Shown here: piece by piece, positions 1-6,289 of the stretch
Numbering within the stretch: the stretch's first letter is position 1
Layout: the number at the start of each line of letters is the position of its first letter
DNA from: Candidatus Krumholzibacteriia bacterium
GTDB taxonomy: Bacteria > Krumholzibacteriota > Krumholzibacteriia > Krumholzibacteriales > Krumholzibacteriaceae
Length of the DNA stretch: 6,321 nucleotides
Assembly: GCA_028706585.1 (NCBI GenBank)
Contig: JAQTVX010000134.1
Span: 1-6,321 of the forward strand
Direction: 5' to 3'
The notes under the pieces: generated by a model
Told to the model about the DNA's origin: nothing
What the model saw: only the letters and a program-made list of their open reading frames with translations
Database searches by the model: none
Program-made: the position numbers and the translations under genes

Positions 1-1
1 C

Positions 2-1207
2 GCCGATGTCGATTCGCTCGTGAAAACAGGCTCAGCCATCGATGACCATGCGCGAACCAACACGACGTCCGTTTACACCGCCGGCGAGCTTTTCCCAATG
101 CTTCCCGAGAGACTCTCTACGGATCTGACATCCCTCGGCGAGGGGCACGCGCGCCTCGCGATCGTCATCGAGATCACCGTTGCCGCCGACGGCACGATCG
201 TTGAGTCCGACCTCTATCGTGGCATCGTGATGAACAAGGCGAAGCTGGCTTACAACGGCGTGGCTGCATGGCTCGACGGGACGGCGCCGGAGCCGCCGCG
301 GGTGACAACCGTGCCGGGGCTCGATGAGCAGCTTCGTATCCAGGACCGTGTTGCCCACGCCATGCATACATTCCGACACCGACAAGGCGCGCTCAGCCTG
401 GAGACACTCGAGACCAAGGCCGTATTCGATGAAGACATTCTCACCGATCTGCAGCCCGAAGAGAAGAATCGAGCCAAGGAATTGATCGAGAACTTCATGA
501 TCGCGGCCAACGGCGTGACGGCCAAATATCTCGACAGAAAAGGGTACCCATCCGTACGGAGAGTATTGCGGCTGCCGGATCGCTGGGATCGAATCAGGGA
601 TCTGGCCACCCGCGTCGGCAAGATCCTGCCCCCGGAACCGAATGCGCTCGCGCTCGAGCACTTCATCGTAGAACGCCGCCATGCGGATCCTGAAACGTTC
701 CCCGACCTCTCACTATCCATAGTCAAGCTCCTGGGCTCGGGCGAGTATGCCGTCGAGCGTCCCGGGCGGCAGGTACAGGGACACTTCGGACTCGCCGTGA
801 GAGATTACTCGCATTCCACCGCACCCAATCGCCGCTTTCCGGATGTTATCGCTCAGCGGCTGCTCAAGGCGGCGCTCGCCGGCCAGCCGGCTCCGTACGA
901 TCTCGACCGGCTGGAGGAGCTGGCTCGTCACTGCACGGAACAGGAAGACAACGTTGCCAAGCTGGAGCGACAGGTGCAGAAATCGGCGGCGGCGCTTCTC
1001 TTGGTCTCGCGGATCGGCGAGCGGTTCGACGCGATTGTGACCGGCGCCTCCGACAAGGGCACATGGGTGCGCATCTCCCGGCCGCCCGTGGAGGGAAAAG
1101 TCATTCGCGGGGCCGCCGGTCTCGACGTCGGCGATCGGGTGCGCGTCGAGCTCGCCGGCACCAACGTCGAGAGAGGTTTTATCGATTTCTTCCGGGTCGG
1201 GACATGA
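2..1207 (+). CDS. RNB-domain exoribonuclease (RNase II/R family), 5'-truncated by the window edge
   Basis: The frame is open to the left edge and begins ADVDSLV, which matches the IADVxxYV segment inside an RNB domain. The GTG at 20 is therefore an internal valine codon, and the true start lies upstream; 401 residues are visible. Numbering from the first visible codon, the RNB landmarks are TSVYTAGELFPMLPERLS (22-39) and HFGLAVRDYSHSTAPNRRFPD (about 261-281). The second corresponds to RNase R YTHFTSPIRRYPD and carries the arginine that helps catalysis in RNase II. The cluster of metal-binding aspartates typical of RNB enzymes would lie upstream, so catalytic competence cannot be judged here. 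Residues about 342-401 form a short, S1-like OB segment (FDAIVTGASDKGTWVRI, ending ERGFIDFFRV). Family members degrade RNA 3' to 5' to mononucleotides in the cytoplasm. The short tail and the APNRR variant point to a divergent RNB subfamily rather than to canonical rnr or rnb, so no symbol is given. Confidence 0.93.
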   Translation, partial: ADVDSLVKTGSAIDDHARTNTTSVYTAGELFPMLPERLSTDLTSLGEGHARLAIVIEITVAADGTIVESDLYRGIVMNKAKLAYNGVAAWLDGTAPEPPRVTTVPGLDEQLRIQDRVAHAMHTFRHRQGALSLETLETKAVFDEDILTDLQPEEKNRAKELIENFMIAANGVTAKYLDRKGYPSVRRVLRLPDRWDRIRDLATRVGKILPPEPNALALEHFIVERRHADPETFPDLSLSIVKLLGSGEYAVERPGRQVQGHFGLAVRDYSHSTAPNRRFPDVIAQRLLKAALAGQPAPYDLDRLEELARHCTEQEDNVAKLERQVQKSAAALLLVSRIGERFDAIVTGASDKGTWVRISRPPVEGKVIRGAAGLDVGDRVRVELAGTNVERGFIDFFRVGT

Positions 1208-1267
1208 TGGCCGATTTCGTCAGCGGCCGTATATGCGCGAGAGTCCGATCTCTTCAGCGTCCCCCCT

Positions 1268-1999
1268 CTAGTTCCCGATCTTCTCCAGCAGACCCTTGGC
1301 CTTGTCTCTGAGCGAGCCCCCCAGCTTTTCCTTGACCAATCGATCAATCTCGGAGCCGGCGATCTCGTTGGTCGCTTTCCCGGCCACGGCCGTCAGGATA
1401 ATCCTCGCGATCTCATCCGGCGGCACGCCGTTCGTTCCGCCGACATTGTCGAGCCGGATATCCGGAAGCTCGATCGTGCGCTTCTCGAGCCCGAGCGCCG
1501 ATGCGTCGACCTCGATGCGTCCTTTCTCGATCACAAACTGCTCGATTCGGATCCGCGTGATCCGCCCCTCTGATTTGCCGCTTTCTTTCGCCGTGCCCGC
1601 CGCCTGAGCCTGCACACGCTTGCGGAGCTCATCGATGTTGGAAGCGCCGGTCTTCGTTATCTCGGCGTTGACCACCGGAGCCTGTACGCGAATCGCGTCG
1701 ATGACGATTGGGTCTTGGCGGACATTCCTGATATCGATAGTGACGGTGATATCACTGAGCGAAAACGCCGTGCGAGCCCTGAACCCGTCAGGGCTCGCTA
1801 CCTGGAGCCCCTTGATCGATCCGCGCCCCTCGCGAAGCGAGATGTCCACACCGGAAACACGGACGCTGGTCTGGGTCGCCTCGCTGCCATGTTTCTCGAT
1901 GGCCTTCGCGACGAGCGAGTCGAGGTTGGACAGCACCGAGAAAACGACGATGGCGATCACGATGATCGCGATAAGCGCGACAATGAGAGGCTTTTTCAT
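1268..1999 (-). CDS. Short AsmA/DUF748-like protein with one N-terminal membrane anchor
   Basis: The protein has 243 residues. It starts MKKPLIVALIAIIVIAIVVF, with an uncleaved-looking hydrophobic helix at residues 4-24 after two lysines, predicting N-in topology and a periplasmic body. After the helix it follows the AsmA-family N-terminal pattern: an amphipathic segment (AIEKHGSEATQTSVRVSGV), then SLREGRGSIKGLQVASPDGF, then alternating beta strands (ITVTIDIRNV, IVIDAIRVQAPVVNAEI). A charged, alanine-rich stretch lies near residues 125-145, and the end is amphipathic (about 222-243, ending KGLLEKIGN). Large AsmA/TamB-like proteins act in phospholipid transport or outer-membrane assembly; this one is far shorter, and its role is not established. 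An ATG at 2026 would add nine residues but has no Shine-Dalgarno, whereas the ATG at 1999 has GAGG at 6 nt, so 1999 is chosen. The gene is divergent from the M48 protease and convergent with the RNase gene. A perfect 11-bp hairpin lies inside it. The family call rests on pattern and is moderate. Confidence 0.68.
   Translation of the reverse strand: MKKPLIVALIAIIVIAIVVFSVLSNLDSLVAKAIEKHGSEATQTSVRVSGVDISLREGRGSIKGLQVASPDGFRARTAFSLSDITVTIDIRNVRQDPIVIDAIRVQAPVVNAEITKTGASNIDELRKRVQAQAAGTAKESGKSEGRITRIRIEQFVIEKGRIEVDASALGLEKRTIELPDIRLDNVGGTNGVPPDEIARIILTAVAGKATNEIAGSEIDRLVKEKLGGSLRDKAKGLLEKIGN
1772..1798. repeat. Perfect 11-bp inverted repeat with 5-nt loop inside the AsmA-like gene
   Basis: GCGAGCCCTGA (1772-1782) and its exact reverse complement TCAGGGCTCGC (1788-1798) flank a 5-nt loop. 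The messenger would form a stable GC-rich hairpin across the codons for ASPDGFRAR. No T-run follows on either strand, so it is not a standard terminator. A smaller hairpin, CTCGC-GAA-GCGAG (1829-1841), lies 30 bp away, upstream in the sense of the gene, and reuses the same CTCGC/GCGAG arms. Confidence 0.75.
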
Positions 2000-2005
2000 T
2001 TGAGA

Positions 2006-2009
2006 CCTC
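2006..2009 (-). promoter_or_regulatory. Ribosome binding site deciding the start of the AsmA-like gene
   Basis: On the minus strand GAGG, within CGAGGT, lies 6 nt before the ATG at 1999. The alternative in-frame ATG at 2026 is preceded by no purine-rich motif and would sit only about 17 nt from the predicted transcription start. Confidence 0.65.
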
Positions 2010-2049
2010 GTTTCGACGGCGTTCATGCGTCAATGCGTTGGAAAGCTTC

Positions 2050-2078
2050 ATGGTATGGAAATCCGGAAGTCCTGTCAA
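2050..2078 (-). promoter_or_regulatory. Sigma70-like promoter for the AsmA-like gene
   Basis: Read on the minus strand, TTGACA (2078-2073, 6/6 to consensus) is followed by a 17-nt spacer and TACCAT (2055-2050, 4/6 to TATAAT). Transcription would begin near 2043, giving a leader of about 44 nt before the ATG at 1999. The box match and ideal spacing are directly visible; use in vivo is inference. Confidence 0.65.
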
Positions 2079-2111
2079 GACGCACGCGCTCGATCGGAGA
2101 GCGAAGGCAAG

Positions 2112-2133
2112 CCGCGTCAGTCGACTGAAGCGG
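2112..2133. promoter_or_regulatory. 22-bp near-perfect palindrome, candidate operator between divergent promoters
   Basis: The core TCAGTCGACTGA (2117-2128) is a perfect 12-bp palindrome. It is flanked by CCGC on the left and GCGG on the right after one mismatched pair (2116/2129), so 10 of 11 half-site pairs are symmetric. It ends 5 bp before the -35 box of the rightward promoter and lies 33 bp beyond the -35 of the leftward one. That position suits a dimeric regulator binding site. No regulator gene lies in the window, so the binding protein is unknown. Confidence 0.6.
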
Positions 2134-2138
2134 GGGGC

Positions 2139-2167
2139 TTGACTTCCCTCGAAGCAACGACTACCCT
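2139..2167 (+). promoter_or_regulatory. Sigma70-like promoter for the M48 protease and glycosyltransferase genes
   Basis: TTGACT (2139-2144, 5/6 to consensus) is followed by a 17-nt spacer and TACCCT (2162-2167), which keeps the key T, A and final T of the -10 box but matches only 3/6. Transcription would start near 2174, about 24 nt before the ATG at 2198. The weak -10 next to an upstream palindrome could fit an activator-dependent promoter, but that is inference. Confidence 0.5.
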
Positions 2168-2184
2168 TTGGAATCATTATTAAC

Positions 2185-2190
2185 AGGAGG
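2185..2190 (+). promoter_or_regulatory. Strong ribosome binding site deciding the protease start
   Basis: A full AGGAGG lies 7 nt before the ATG at 2198. It rules out the in-frame TTG at 2168, which would place this motif inside the coding sequence and lacks a Shine-Dalgarno of its own. Confidence 0.85.
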
Positions 2191-2197
2191 ACACGGA

Positions 2198-3643
2198 ATG
2201 ACCATTCGCAAGGCCATATCATTTGTTTCGATGATCCTGATATTCATCCTCATCCCTGTCTCCTGCGCGATCAATCCCGTAACCGGCAAGAGAGAGCTCA
2301 TGCTGGTCACGGAGCAGGACGAGATCGCCCTCGGAAAACAGTCCGATGAGGAAATCGGCCAAACGTACGGCTTCTACGAGGATGCCGCATTGTCGGAGTA
2401 CGTCAACCGCATCGGCCAGAGCCTGGCCAGGAACACGCAGCGACCGAATGTCGAGTACCATTTCAAGGTGCTGGACACGTCGATCATCAACGCCTTCGCC
2501 GTGCCGGGCGGATATGTGTACGTGACGCGCGGCATTCTGGCGTACCTGAACGACGAGGCTGAGCTGGCTGGGGTCATCGGCCACGAGCTCGGCCACGAGA
2601 ACGCCAGGCACATCGCCCGTCAGATGAGCCGCCAGCAGCTTGCCCAGCTGGGGCTCAACGTCGGCATGGCCGTGTCGGAGAATCTCCGCAAATATGCGGG
2701 CCTGGCCAACCTCGGCGCGAGCATGCTGTTTCTCAAATTCAGCCGGGATGACGAGCGTCAGGCGGACGATCTCGGCGTCGAGTACGGCAGCAAGACGGGT
2801 TATGACACATATCAGATGGCCGCGTTTTTCGAGACACTGGATAGACTCAGCGCGGGGAGCAGCACGGGGCTGCCCGATTGGTTTTCAACGCATCCCAATC
2901 CGGTCAACAGGGTAGCGTCCGTGAAAAGCAAGACAGCGGAATGGCGCCAGAAGCTCACCCGAACTCAGTATGCGGTCAATCGCAACGACTACTTGAATAA
3001 GGTCAACGGGATCGTTTACGGCGACGATCCGCGTCAGGGCTACGTGGAAGGTAACGCCTTTTACCACCCTACCATGAAATTCACTTTCCCTATTCCAAGC
3101 GGCTGGCAGGTCAACAATACGCCCGCGCAGGTTCAGATTGTCTCGGAAAAACAGGACGCCGTCATCCTGCTCGCGCAGGACAAGGCAACTTCGATCTCCA
3201 CCGCCGCGGATCAATTCATAGAAGACGCCAAGGCGACGGTGCAGTCGAGAGAGAAAGTGAAGGTCAACGGTTTTCAGGCGGAGAAGGTCGTTGCGCGTGT
3301 GATTTCCGACGAGGACACGCTGCGGACCATGTCCTACTTCATCGCCAAAGGAAACGCCGTCTACGCGTTTCATGGACTGACCAAATGGAATCAATTCTCG
3401 CAGTACTCGGCGGCGTTTTCCAAGACAATGAGCGGGTTCAAGACTCTGGATGATGCATCCAAGATCAACGTGAAGCCGCAGCTGCTCGTGGTCAAAACCG
3501 CCACCAAAGCCGGCAGCGTGGGCACGACGCTGAGACAACTCGGCACGTCGGATACCGATCTGGAGCAGCGAACCATTCTCAACGGAATGCGTTCTACGGA
3601 CAATCTAACCGCGGGAACATTGATAAAGACCATAGCGAAGTAG
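2198..3643 (+). CDS. M48 family zinc metalloprotease, BepA/YfgC-like, exported and probably a lipoprotein
   Basis: The protein has 481 residues. It opens with a signal peptide: MTIRK, a hydrophobic stretch to residue 19, then PVSC with Cys23. The lipobox is imperfect, with proline at -3, so lipidation is likely but not certain. INPVTGKREL directly after the cysteine is typical of the exported M48 group. The active site is complete: HELGH at 129-133 gives two zinc-binding histidines and the catalytic Glu130, and DDERQAD at 184-190 supplies the third ligand, Glu186. NAFAVPGG (98-105) and STHPNPVNRV (from about 230, His232) are further family landmarks. Residues about 285-417 resemble a PsbP/DUF1795-like beta domain (FTFPIPSGWQ). 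Residues about 418-481 form a LysM-like tail (LNGMRSTDNLTAGTLIK). BepA itself carries a TPR domain instead. Relatives degrade or chaperone misfolded envelope proteins, and that role is inferred here. The gene appears to head a two-gene transcript with the glycosyltransferase. Confidence 0.95.
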   Translation: MTIRKAISFVSMILIFILIPVSCAINPVTGKRELMLVTEQDEIALGKQSDEEIGQTYGFYEDAALSEYVNRIGQSLARNTQRPNVEYHFKVLDTSIINAFAVPGGYVYVTRGILAYLNDEAELAGVIGHELGHENARHIARQMSRQQLAQLGLNVGMAVSENLRKYAGLANLGASMLFLKFSRDDERQADDLGVEYGSKTGYDTYQMAAFFETLDRLSAGSSTGLPDWFSTHPNPVNRVASVKSKTAEWRQKLTRTQYAVNRNDYLNKVNGIVYGDDPRQGYVEGNAFYHPTMKFTFPIPSGWQVNNTPAQVQIVSEKQDAVILLAQDKATSISTAADQFIEDAKATVQSREKVKVNGFQAEKVVARVISDEDTLRTMSYFIAKGNAVYAFHGLTKWNQFSQYSAAFSKTMSGFKTLDDASKINVKPQLLVVKTATKAGSVGTTLRQLGTSDTDLEQRTILNGMRSTDNLTAGTLIKTIAK

Positions 3644-3667
3644 CTCCGCTCCACCCAGACTGATAGA

Positions 3668-5302
3668 ATGCGTAGTATGAAGCTGCTGCGTCTTTCAATC
3701 GAAGGCATCATTCTCCTCTATGCCGCCGCGTTCTTTCTCGTCACCCTCGGCATTCACCTGGCTTATTTTCCCATCGGGGATATCGGGGTCGAATCGGATT
3801 TCTACGGCGAGCTCGTGGTCTCCGCCAAGGCGCTCGTCGCGCATCATTTCTCGGTCGAGAACTACCCATACAAGGGCCCCTTCTACTCGTTCGCTCTGGT
3901 TTTCGTTCGCCTGTTCTGCAGGGATTGGTACTTGAGCGGCGTCATTCTCAATGGCCTCTGCGCCGCGGCATCATTGATCATCCTATTCCGACTCCTCTCG
4001 CGCATGTTCGATCGGACCGTCGCCCTCCTCACGACACTCGCCGTATCGCTTGGGGTCGAGTACTTCACGCTGGCCCACAAGGCCTCCTCCGATATGCTCT
4101 TCGCCTTCCTGTGTCTTTGCGCCATCTCTTTCCTTTTCAGGGAGGGATACTCCCGACGAAACATAATTCTCGGCGGGATCCTGAGCGCATGCGCATTTCT
4201 GACGCGGTATACCGGTGCCTGTCTGCCGGTCACCATGGTCGCAATGCTCGTCGTGAATCCCGGTCGCTGGACGAGAAGATGCCGCTCGGAAGCGGCATTG
4301 ATTTACTTTGGGGTGTTCCTCGCGGCCTGTGCCCCCTGGTTCATCATGAGCTATCGCGAGACCGGGAACCTGCTCGCGACGCGCAATATCGAGAGCATTG
4401 TCAGGGAGTTCTACGGAGGCGACGGTACGGAGGGTGCTCCGGAAGGCGGATTCACGTCGATGGCTCAGGTTTTCACGCATGATCCCATGCATTTCATAGG
4501 ACACTACCTCCTCAATATTCCGTCGCATTTCTGGTTGGACATGCGCGGCTTCCTGGGAATCGACGCGGGGATTCTCGTCATGATCGGCATGTTGAGACTG
4601 ATCGTCCGCCCGCCGACGCGGATGCAGTGGGCATTCTATATTTTCGCTATAAGCTATTTCTTGCTCCTCTGCACCGTATTCTATCTCTCGCGATTCTCAA
4701 TACTCCTCTCGCCCGCCTACTTTGCTGTGCTGTTTTCCATGCTACTCGGCCTTGGGGAGAAGAGAAGATCGGCGCCTGCGCGCCGAGAACAAGCTCCGCG
4801 AGCCGGAGCAGAAGCCGCTCGAATATTCGGCATTATCCCGCGGACGTTCCTCGGCGCAGCGGCGACCGCCGTTCTCGCGGTCCTTCTCCTGACGAGGATC
4901 ACGGGAATCGTCGAGGCCGAGAAGTCCTATTACAAGCTGCGTCCGCTGCCCGTCATCGACGCGGCGCGGTTTCTCAAGGAATATGTGGCGGGCGAAAACA
5001 GGCCCGGCCAGGCCACGATCATGGCTCGCAAGGCTCACATTGCCTACTACGCGGATCTCGCTTACGCCAGGTACCCTAGGCAGTTCTCTGTTCCCTACGG
5101 GCTTCTACGCTACGCGCGAAACCGAAAAATCGATTTCCTCGTATACGGTAACATTGAGCGCTATTACTTCAGGCATCGCGAAGTCCCCGAAGGCTGGAAG
5201 GCGCTGGCGAGTGCGGATGGGGTGAAGACCGTCTACTCGACCCCATCAATCACGATCTACGAGATCTCCCACGGAAACCCATCAGCACCCGGCAGGCGAT
5301 GA
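3668..5302 (+). CDS. GT-C fold glycosyltransferase, family 39/PMT_2-like, inner membrane
   Basis: The protein has 544 residues with about ten or eleven hydrophobic helices: near 11-33, 69-84, 87-110, 117-134, 142-158, 166-194, 209-227, 298-313, 320-339, 342-362 and 394-416. The first periplasmic loop holds the acidic motif GVESDFYGE, with Asp44 the likely catalytic aspartate of this class, followed by YPYKGPFYSFA. LTRYTG at 178-183 is typical of family 39 enzymes. A strongly basic loop (about 364-391, KRRSAPARR onward) separates the last two helices. A soluble C-terminal domain of about 125 residues (MARKAHIAYYADL, IDFLVYGNIERYY) ends the protein. Such enzymes move sugars from polyprenyl-phosphate donors to lipid A, glycans or proteins on the outer face of the inner membrane; donor and acceptor cannot be read from sequence. 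No Shine-Dalgarno precedes the ATG at 3668 or the alternative ATG at 3677. With 24 bp to the protease gene and no terminator between, translation is probably coupled to it. Confidence 0.88.
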   Translation: MRSMKLLRLSIEGIILLYAAAFFLVTLGIHLAYFPIGDIGVESDFYGELVVSAKALVAHHFSVENYPYKGPFYSFALVFVRLFCRDWYLSGVILNGLCAAASLIILFRLLSRMFDRTVALLTTLAVSLGVEYFTLAHKASSDMLFAFLCLCAISFLFREGYSRRNIILGGILSACAFLTRYTGACLPVTMVAMLVVNPGRWTRRCRSEAALIYFGVFLAACAPWFIMSYRETGNLLATRNIESIVREFYGGDGTEGAPEGGFTSMAQVFTHDPMHFIGHYLLNIPSHFWLDMRGFLGIDAGILVMIGMLRLIVRPPTRMQWAFYIFAISYFLLLCTVFYLSRFSILLSPAYFAVLFSMLLGLGEKRRSAPARREQAPRAGAEAARIFGIIPRTFLGAAATAVLAVLLLTRITGIVEAEKSYYKLRPLPVIDAARFLKEYVAGENRPGQATIMARKAHIAYYADLAYARYPRQFSVPYGLLRYARNRKIDFLVYGNIERYYFRHREVPEGWKALASADGVKTVYSTPSITIYEISHGNPSAPGRR

Positions 5303-5317
5303 TCCAGACGATCTCCG

Positions 5318-6115
5318 CTACCCCTTGTCCTCGCGGAAATCGCCCCAGGCCAATTGCACCGCCGTGAGCCCGGCAAGAACAGCCGTCTCGGCGCGGAGGA
5401 CTCGTCCGCCCAGAACCCAAGGGAAGGCCATGTCCTTCAGGTTCTCCCGCTCGGCATCCGAGAAGCCCCCCTCGGGCCCCACGAAGAGGATGATTCGCCG
5501 CGGAGCGACCGTGGGCGCCTGGGTTCCGTGGCTCCGGTCGTCGAGAAATAGGGAGAGATCCGCACCGGCCGCCGGCGAAGCAAGGAAGGCGTCGAGCGAC
5601 ATGGGCGCCAGGAGCTCCGGGAGCGAGCTCCGACGGCACTGCCTGGCGGCCCGGATGACCTGCCCGGGCCAGGCGTGCGCCTTCTCATGCTCGAGGCCAT
5701 GCGGGGGCACGCCGTACTCGGTGAGAAGAGGAACGATGCGCGCGACACCGAGCTCCGTCGCCTTCTGCACAACGAAGATCATCCGCTGCCGGGCCAGGAC
5801 GGCGCAGGCGAGGGTGATCTCCACAACCGACTCGGGCGAGCGGGGCATCCGTTCGTATGGGATGGCTACGCCGCCATCCTTGCCGAGTTCCTTGAGGGAG
5901 GCGCGGAAATAGGCGCCCTCATCGTTCCTCACGGTAAAAGCTTCCTTCGGGTTCACCTCGCGTCGGATGAGACGCCGCGCCAGGGCACCGTCGAACACGA
6001 AGGGAACCTGCAGCTCGATGGACGGAACTATGAGCGGGGGGTCACCCGGGGCGTCGTACCGACCAAAGGCAGGACGCGATCGCCCTTGGTTTCTCTGCGC
6101 ATCACGGCCGGACAT
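5318..6115 (-). CDS. rsmE: 16S rRNA (uracil1498-N3)-methyltransferase RsmE
   Basis: The protein has 265 residues. It transfers a methyl group from S-adenosylmethionine to N3 of U1498 in the decoding region of assembled 30S subunits. The C-terminal SPOUT (trefoil-knot) domain is unmistakable: QKATELGV at 117-124, AARQCRRSSLPEL at 156-168, FVGPEGGFSDAE at 211-222 and LGGRVLRAETAVLAGLTAVQ at 235-254. The last two form the knot and cofactor pocket. The N-terminal PUA-like RNA-binding part (about 30-90) is divergent: the usual His and VLR motif is not evident, and about 28 extra polar residues precede it. The ATG at 6115 has AAAGG at 7 nt, and the first 30 codons contain no better start. The gene converges with the glycosyltransferase, with 15 bp between the stops, so any terminator must overlap coding sequence. 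A small lysine-rich gene lies 57 bp upstream on the same strand. Confidence 0.96.
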   Translation of the reverse strand: MSGRDAQRNQGRSRPAFGRYDAPGDPPLIVPSIELQVPFVFDGALARRLIRREVNPKEAFTVRNDEGAYFRASLKELGKDGGVAIPYERMPRSPESVVEITLACAVLARQRMIFVVQKATELGVARIVPLLTEYGVPPHGLEHEKAHAWPGQVIRAARQCRRSSLPELLAPMSLDAFLASPAAGADLSLFLDDRSHGTQAPTVAPRRIILFVGPEGGFSDAERENLKDMAFPWVLGGRVLRAETAVLAGLTAVQLAWGDFREDKG

Positions 6116-6172
6116 ACTGATGCCTTTCCGCAGAGGACCCTATCTGACTCGGACGCCTCACGATGTCTTCCG

Positions 6173-6283
6173 TTAAGGGGTTCTTCTCGGCAGCTTCGCT
6201 ATCTTCCCTTTTGCCTTTTGTTCCTGTTTGCTCAGCTTCTGTTTCTGACCCTTGTTCTTATCCTTCTTGCCTTTGTCTCCCAT
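6173..6283 (-). CDS. Small lysine-rich basic protein, 36 aa, function unknown
   Basis: The reading frame starts ATG at 6283 and ends TAA at 6175-6173. The protein begins MGDKGKKDKNKGQKQK and ends KLPRRTP. It contains 12 lysines and 2 arginines against 3 acidic residues in 36 positions, has almost no hydrophobic residues, and should be disordered and soluble. A strong AAGGAGG lies 6 nt before the start, which is the main evidence for translation. From memory it resembles lysine-rich proteins of about 35-45 residues with a similar MGDK...KDK opening and a basic-TP ending, annotated as hypothetical in diverse bacteria; I could not check this. An in-frame ATG at 6313 would give 46 residues, but the Shine-Dalgarno sits between the two ATGs and favours 6283. 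rsmE follows 57 bp later without an obvious terminator, so co-transcription is likely. A role in RNA or ribosome binding would fit the charge and neighbour but is speculation. Confidence 0.8.
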   Translation of the reverse strand: MGDKGKKDKNKGQKQKLSKQEQKAKGKIAKLPRRTP

Positions 6284-6289
6284 TGCGTG

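Noticed and set aside
20..22. GTG at 20 as the start of the RNB protein
   Set aside because: Codons 2-19 are open and encode the conserved RNB segment ADVDSL, so the gene runs in from outside the window.
32..682. Long minus-strand open frame opposite the RNase gene
   Set aside because: It is a shadow frame: no recognisable domain, arginine-rich low-quality composition, and complete overlap with a clearly conserved RNB coding region.
1207..1230. Stem GGCCG...CGGCC just after the RNase stop as an intrinsic terminator
   Set aside because: The stem is short with a 10-nt loop, and no T-run follows on either strand, so it does not meet terminator criteria.
2168..2197. TTG at 2168 as the start of the M48 protease
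   Set aside because: It would put the AGGAGG inside the coding sequence and add a non-signal-peptide leader; the ATG at 2198 has an ideal Shine-Dalgarno and gives a normal signal peptide.
5295..5344. Nested pairing GGCGAT...ATCGCC and TCCGC...GCGGA between the convergent glycosyltransferase and rsmE ends as a bidirectional terminator
   Set aside because: The stems are short with long loops and lack flanking T- or A-runs; it overlaps coding sequence and could easily arise by chance.
5325..5912. Plus-strand open frame of 195 codons opposite rsmE
   Set aside because: Ser/Arg-rich antisense shadow of a well-conserved methyltransferase gene, with no identifiable motifs.
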